The notes below the pieces were generated by a model. That model had not been told where the DNA came from, did not search any database, and saw only the letters and a list, made by a program, of their open reading frames with translations. The translations under genes and the position numbers were made by a program. Shown piece by piece: positions 5,299 to 7,969 of a stretch of DNA of 7,969 nt. Origin of the DNA: an uncultured Oscillospiraceae bacterium (GTDB taxonomy: Bacteria; Bacillota; Clostridia; Oscillospirales; Oscillospiraceae); NCBI GenBank assembly GCA_934668605.1, contig CAKUNY010000087.1, forward strand, positions 1 through 7,969, in the 5' to 3' direction. The first letter of the stretch is position 1. Every line of letters begins with the position of its first letter.

Positions 5299-6705
5299 TT
5301 ATTTTGCTTCTGTCTTCTTGTCGAAGAAGTATTCCTTCGTCATCTTGATGACGACAGGAGACAGCGCAATCAGCGCGATGAAGTTCGGGACAGCCATCAG
5401 GCCGTTGAAGGTATCGGAGATATCCCAAACGACGTCGATGGAGGAAACGGCGCCGACAACGATAATTACGACATACAGTGCCTTGTAGATGGAAGCGGCC
5501 TTCAGACCGAACAGGTACTGGAAGGAGCGCGAGCCGTACAGCGACCAGCCGAGGATCGTCGTGAACGCGAAGAGCGTCAGAGCAACAGCGACGAACAGAG
5601 ATGCGATCTGGTTGCCGAAGACGGTCGCGAACGCGGCAGTGATGAGCTCGGAGCCGGGCTTCACGCCGAACGGGATCTCAACGCCGGAGCAGATGATGGT
5701 AAGAGCAGTCAAAGAGCAGATGACGATGGTATCGGCAAAGCACTCGAAGATGCCGTACATACCCTGCTGGACAGGACCCGGGGTGTCAGCCGCGGAGTGT
5801 GCGATTGCAGCGGAGCCGAGGCCGGCCTCATTGGAGAACGCCGAGCGGCGAAGACCCCAGACAATGGTTTCCTTCAGGACGATACCGGCAGCCGCGCCGC
5901 CGATGGCCTGCGGATTGAACGCGGTGGAGAAGATTTTGCCGAACGCGGGGATGATGTTGCCCGCGTGGACAACGATAACCGTCAGGCCGAAGACGATGTA
6001 AAGAAGCGCCATGGCCGGGACGAGCTTTTCAGCGACAGCGCCGATGCGCTTGATGCCGCCGAAGAGGATAACGCCGACGAGAACCGCCAGAACGATGCCG
6101 AGGATGAGGTTCAGCGTGCCGCGTTCCGCAGCAGCGGACGGGATGAACGCGTCGACAGCGTTGTTGATGGAGCCCACGATGGAGTTGACCTGCGACATGT
6201 TGCCGATGCCGAATGCGGCGAGGGAAGCGAAGATACAGAACAGGACGCCGACCCACTGCCAGCCCTTGCCGAGGCCGTTCTTGACGTAGTACATCGGGCC
6301 GCCGACCCAGTCGCCCTTTGCGTCGCGCTCACGGTACTTGATCGCGAGAAGAACTTCGGAGTACTTGACCATCATGCCAAGTAACGCCGCCAGCCAGAGC
6401 CAGAAGATGGCGCCGTAGCCGCCGAGAGCGATAGCCTGAGACGTACCGACGATGTTGCCGGTGCCGACCGTTGCGGCCAGCGCCGTGGAGACAGCCTGCA
6501 TCGGCGTGACGGCGCCTTCGCCTGCCTCCTGTTTCTGGAACATTTTACCCAGTGTGTTCTTCATCACGTAGCCGAACTTCGTGAACTGAAGACCACGGTT
6601 GCGGATGGTCAGATAAAGACCAAAGATGATGGTGCATGGCAGGAAGATGTACAGCCACGCGACAGTGTTAAGGGTGCCGGTGATAAAGCTTACGATTGCG
6701 TTCAT
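5299..6705 (-). CDS. AGCS-family sodium:alanine/glycine symporter
   Basis: 468 residues, a normal length, mostly membrane-spanning (about ten or eleven segments). AGCS proteins carry alanine and/or glycine into the cell with sodium. Family marks in order: an N terminus reading into FGLYLTIRNRGLQF (28-41), ALAATVGTGNIVGTSQAIAL (75-94), GDWVGGPMYYV (131-141), RRSAFSNEAGLGSAAIAHSA (286-305), and ILGWSLYGSR (384-393). The tail is short and charged (KKTEAK). The ATG at 6705 fits the usual family start; the nearest ribosome site is weak (GCAGG, eight bases upstream), and a stronger purine run, GGAAAGGA, lies further up behind a hairpin. It is a single-gene unit with its own promoter (6894-6922), glycine riboswitch (6804-6880) and terminator (5209-5240). 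The riboswitch points to glycine as a substrate, which the protein sequence alone would not decide. Confidence 0.95.
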   Translation of the reverse strand: MNAIVSFITGTLNTVAWLYIFLPCTIIFGLYLTIRNRGLQFTKFGYVMKNTLGKMFQKQEAGEGAVTPMQAVSTALAATVGTGNIVGTSQAIALGGYGAIFWLWLAALLGMMVKYSEVLLAIKYRERDAKGDWVGGPMYYVKNGLGKGWQWVGVLFCIFASLAAFGIGNMSQVNSIVGSINNAVDAFIPSAAAERGTLNLILGIVLAVLVGVILFGGIKRIGAVAEKLVPAMALLYIVFGLTVIVVHAGNIIPAFGKIFSTAFNPQAIGGAAAGIVLKETIVWGLRRSAFSNEAGLGSAAIAHSAADTPGPVQQGMYGIFECFADTIVICSLTALTIICSGVEIPFGVKPGSELITAAFATVFGNQIASLFVAVALTLFAFTTILGWSLYGSRSFQYLFGLKAASIYKALYVVIIVVGAVSSIDVVWDISDTFNGLMAVPNFIALIALSPVVIKMTKEYFFDKKTEAK

Positions 6706-6718
6706 AGATTTTGCCTGC

Positions 6719-6788
6719 GGACGATCCCCCGATCGTCCATCCTTTCCTGATTATTTCCGCCTTGCGGGACGGGAGTCGCGGAAAGGAC
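6719..6788 (-). promoter_or_regulatory. Likely expression platform of the glycine riboswitch
   Basis: Between aptamer and start codon, minus-strand TCCTTTCC (6787-6780) can pair perfectly with GGAAAGGA (6747-6740), the best ribosome-site-like run in the leader. The overlapping GTCCTTT (6788-6782) can instead pair with AAAGGAC at the aptamer's 3' edge (6814-6808). The two pairings exclude each other. A separate 8-bp hairpin, GGACGATC with GATCGTCC (6738-6719), lies between GGAAAGGA and the ATG and could shorten the effective distance. No T run follows any of these, so control of translation seems likelier than termination. This is inference from pairing by eye. Confidence 0.45.
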
Positions 6789-6803
6789 GTAGCAAGGTTA
6801 TTG

Positions 6804-6880
6804 CTCTGTCCTTTTGCCTGAGAGATCGGCGAACCGCCTTACACCTTCGGCGCTCTTGTAAGAGGCTCTCCAGAGAGGAA
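6804..6880 (-). promoter_or_regulatory. Glycine riboswitch, single aptamer
   Basis: Read on the minus strand it has the conserved gcvT-type parts in order: CTCTCTGGAGAG at the 5' side, GCGCCGAAGGTGTAAG in the centre, CTCTCAGGCAAAAGGAC near the 3' side, closing with AGAG that pairs with the first CTCT. Only one aptamer is present; the ~100 bases between it and the start codon lack a second core, so it is of the singlet type rather than the classic tandem. It begins a few bases after the predicted transcription start and controls the symporter. Glycine riboswitches in front of transporter genes are expected to reduce expression when glycine is plentiful; the direction here is not shown by the sequence. 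Confidence 0.93.
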
Positions 6881-6893
6881 CAACTGCATTTGT

Positions 6894-6922
6894 ATTTTAC
6901 ACAAAATAGGGCATCATTTCAA
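6894..6922 (-). promoter_or_regulatory. Promoter of the riboswitch-AGCS unit
   Basis: Minus strand: -35 TTGAAA (6922-6917), 17-base spacer, -10 TAAAAT (6899-6894), each five of six. The start would be near 6887, so the RNA begins just before the aptamer. A/T tracts at 6934-6956 lie upstream and could act like a UP element. Nothing else but an isolated TTATCCACA at 6968-6976 is seen in the stretch up to the next gene. Confidence 0.8.
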
Positions 6923-7090
6923 GTGCTTTGCTGTAAAAAATATATAAATATTTTTGTATCAATTGCCTTATCCACAGTTTTTGCACCGTTTGTGCCGAAA
7001 AACCGTCCTTTTTCGGAGGTTTGTAAACTTTTCCTAGGAATTTCTTTTTTCAGGATTTCTCAGTCGGCGTAAAGATTCTGCAAAGAAGCG

Positions 7091-7969
7091 TTATTTGCCG
7101 CTTGCGCCGTAGTTCGACAGGACACGCGCCGACGGGTCGTCCACGTTGCAGCCGGGCCACGTCTTGTTCGGCATCCAGAAATCAACGACCATCTCGGACT
7201 GGCCGGGGTAGTATTTTTCGAAAATTTCGCGGTACAGAAGCGACTCCTTGGTAAACGGCTGCGCGTGGGTGTACTTCTGACGCTTTTCCTCGAACTCCTC
7301 CTGCGTGTACTGCGTCTCGGCGAACGCCTTCAGATCGTCGACCATCGAGTGGCCCACGGCGTCGGAGAACGCGGCCTTTTCGCGGTACAAAATGTCGTGC
7401 GGCAAATAGTCGCCCTCAAACGCGTGCCGCAGCAGATACTTGCCCTTTCCGTATTTGTTGAGCTTCAGCTCAGGGTCGACGGCCATGACGTACTTCACAA
7501 AGTCCAAATCACCGAACGGGACTCTGGCCTCGAGCGAGTTGACGCTGATGCAGCGGTCTGCGCGAAGAACGTCGTACATGTGAAGCTCGCGGATGCGCTT
7601 TTCGGCCTCCTTCTGAAACTCCTCTGCACTGGGCGCAAAGTCCGTGTACTTGTAGCCGAACAGCTCGTCGGAAATTTCGCCGGTCAGGATGACGCGCAGG
7701 TCGGTGTTCTCGTGGATCCACTTGCAAAGAAGGTACATGCCCATGCTGGCGCGAATCGTCGTAATGTCGAACGTGCCGAGCATCCGGATGACCTCCTCGA
7801 GAGAGTCCAGAACCTGCTCCTTTGTCATATAGACCTCGGTGTGATCGCTTCCGATGTAGTCGGCGACCTGCTTGGCGTACTTGAGGTCGATGGCGTCCTC
7901 GCTCATGCCGATGGCAAAGGTGCGGATGGGGGTCTTCGACTCCCGCGCGGCGATGGCGCAGACAAGAGA
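7091..7969 (-). CDS. asnB: Asparagine synthetase B (glutamine-hydrolysing), C-terminal part
   Basis: 292 residues are visible; the gene runs off the right edge, so the N-terminal glutaminase domain and most of the ATP-binding SGGxDSS loop are outside (the first residues, SLVCAIAARE, follow directly on that loop). The protein makes asparagine from aspartate, ATP and glutamine. The order of motifs follows the E. coli AsnB type: IRTFAIGMSEDAIDLKYAKQ, FDITTIRASMGMYLL (67-81), LTGEISDELFGY (95-106), LHMYDVLRADRC (129-140), SLEARVPF (145-152), FSDAVGHS (201-208), SLLYREIFEKYYP (243-255), and the tail DDPSARV. The conserved Glu98 and Asp101 of the synthetase site are kept, but the usual GEGSDE loop reads GEISDE and the following GGYLYF reads GYKYTDF. 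An internal ATG at 7906 is not a true start, since homology continues upstream of it. No clear terminator follows; the next feature is the symporter promoter on the same strand. Confidence 0.93.
   Translation of the reverse strand, partial: SLVCAIAARESKTPIRTFAIGMSEDAIDLKYAKQVADYIGSDHTEVYMTKEQVLDSLEEVIRMLGTFDITTIRASMGMYLLCKWIHENTDLRVILTGEISDELFGYKYTDFAPSAEEFQKEAEKRIRELHMYDVLRADRCISVNSLEARVPFGDLDFVKYVMAVDPELKLNKYGKGKYLLRHAFEGDYLPHDILYREKAAFSDAVGHSMVDDLKAFAETQYTQEEFEEKRQKYTHAQPFTKESLLYREIFEKYYPGQSEMVVDFWMPNKTWPGCNVDDPSARVLSNYGASGK

Noticed and set aside
4981..6384. A 467-codon open frame on the plus strand.
   Set aside because: It crosses the small-RNA terminator, the inverted-repeat element and the symporter terminator, then runs antisense to the AGCS gene. 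The product is Asp/Glu/Arg-rich and looks like a shadow.
6968..6976. A perfect TTATCCACA DnaA-box-like 9-mer.
   Set aside because: It is single, without a cluster or neighbouring replication genes, and such a 9-mer in an A/T-rich gap may be chance. Not an origin.
6995..7016. An 8-bp inverted repeat, ccgaaaaa with tttttcgg, downstream of asnB.
   Set aside because: The stem is A/T-rich and no T run follows on the minus strand, so it is a poor terminator candidate for asnB.

Overview
The window looks like chromosomal DNA from a gut-type, GC-rich low-GC-lineage Firmicute, most likely class Clostridia near the Oscillospiraceae. This is inferred from gene content (AlgI/DHHW acetylation pair, DeoR-family regulator, AGCS symporter under a glycine riboswitch, AsnB), from strong AGGAGG-type ribosome sites, and from intergenic palindromes built on the core cgatgcccacatcg, which I recall as common in such genomes. 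No species can be named from sequence alone. No prophage, insertion sequence, CRISPR array, tRNA or rRNA was seen.

Layout: (1) 1-750 (+) is the 3' end of a secreted or surface-type gene with fibronectin type III-like folds, ending in a strong two-way terminator. (2) 791-978 is a gene-free gap with two palindromic repeat units and an A/T-rich direct repeat. (3) 3861-979 (-) is a two-gene operon: an AlgI-like membrane-bound O-acyltransferase followed by a DHHW-family AlgX/AlgJ-like protein. Together they probably move acetyl groups across the membrane onto an extracellular polymer. (4) 3862-4139 holds two divergent, well-formed promoters. (5) 4140-4907 (+) is a DeoR-family repressor without an adjacent target operon. 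(6) 4908-5298 is gene-free but busy: a near-consensus promoter, a short presumptive RNA ending in a two-way terminator, a 108-bp inverted-repeat element, and the terminator of the next gene. (7) 6705-5299 (-) is an AGCS sodium:alanine/glycine symporter. Its ~180-nt leader carries a single glycine aptamer and a plausible switching region. (8) 7969-7091 (-) is the C-terminal half of a glutamine-dependent asparagine synthetase running off the right edge.

The clearest regulatory story is glycine sensing in front of the symporter. The most unusual region is 4919-5173. There a promoter-RNA-terminator unit faces what may be the last nine codons of a small lysine-tailed toxin gene, cut off exactly at the border of the inverted-repeat element. 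Three palindrome copies in the window differ by compensatory changes at the same base pair, which suggests that the folded form matters.
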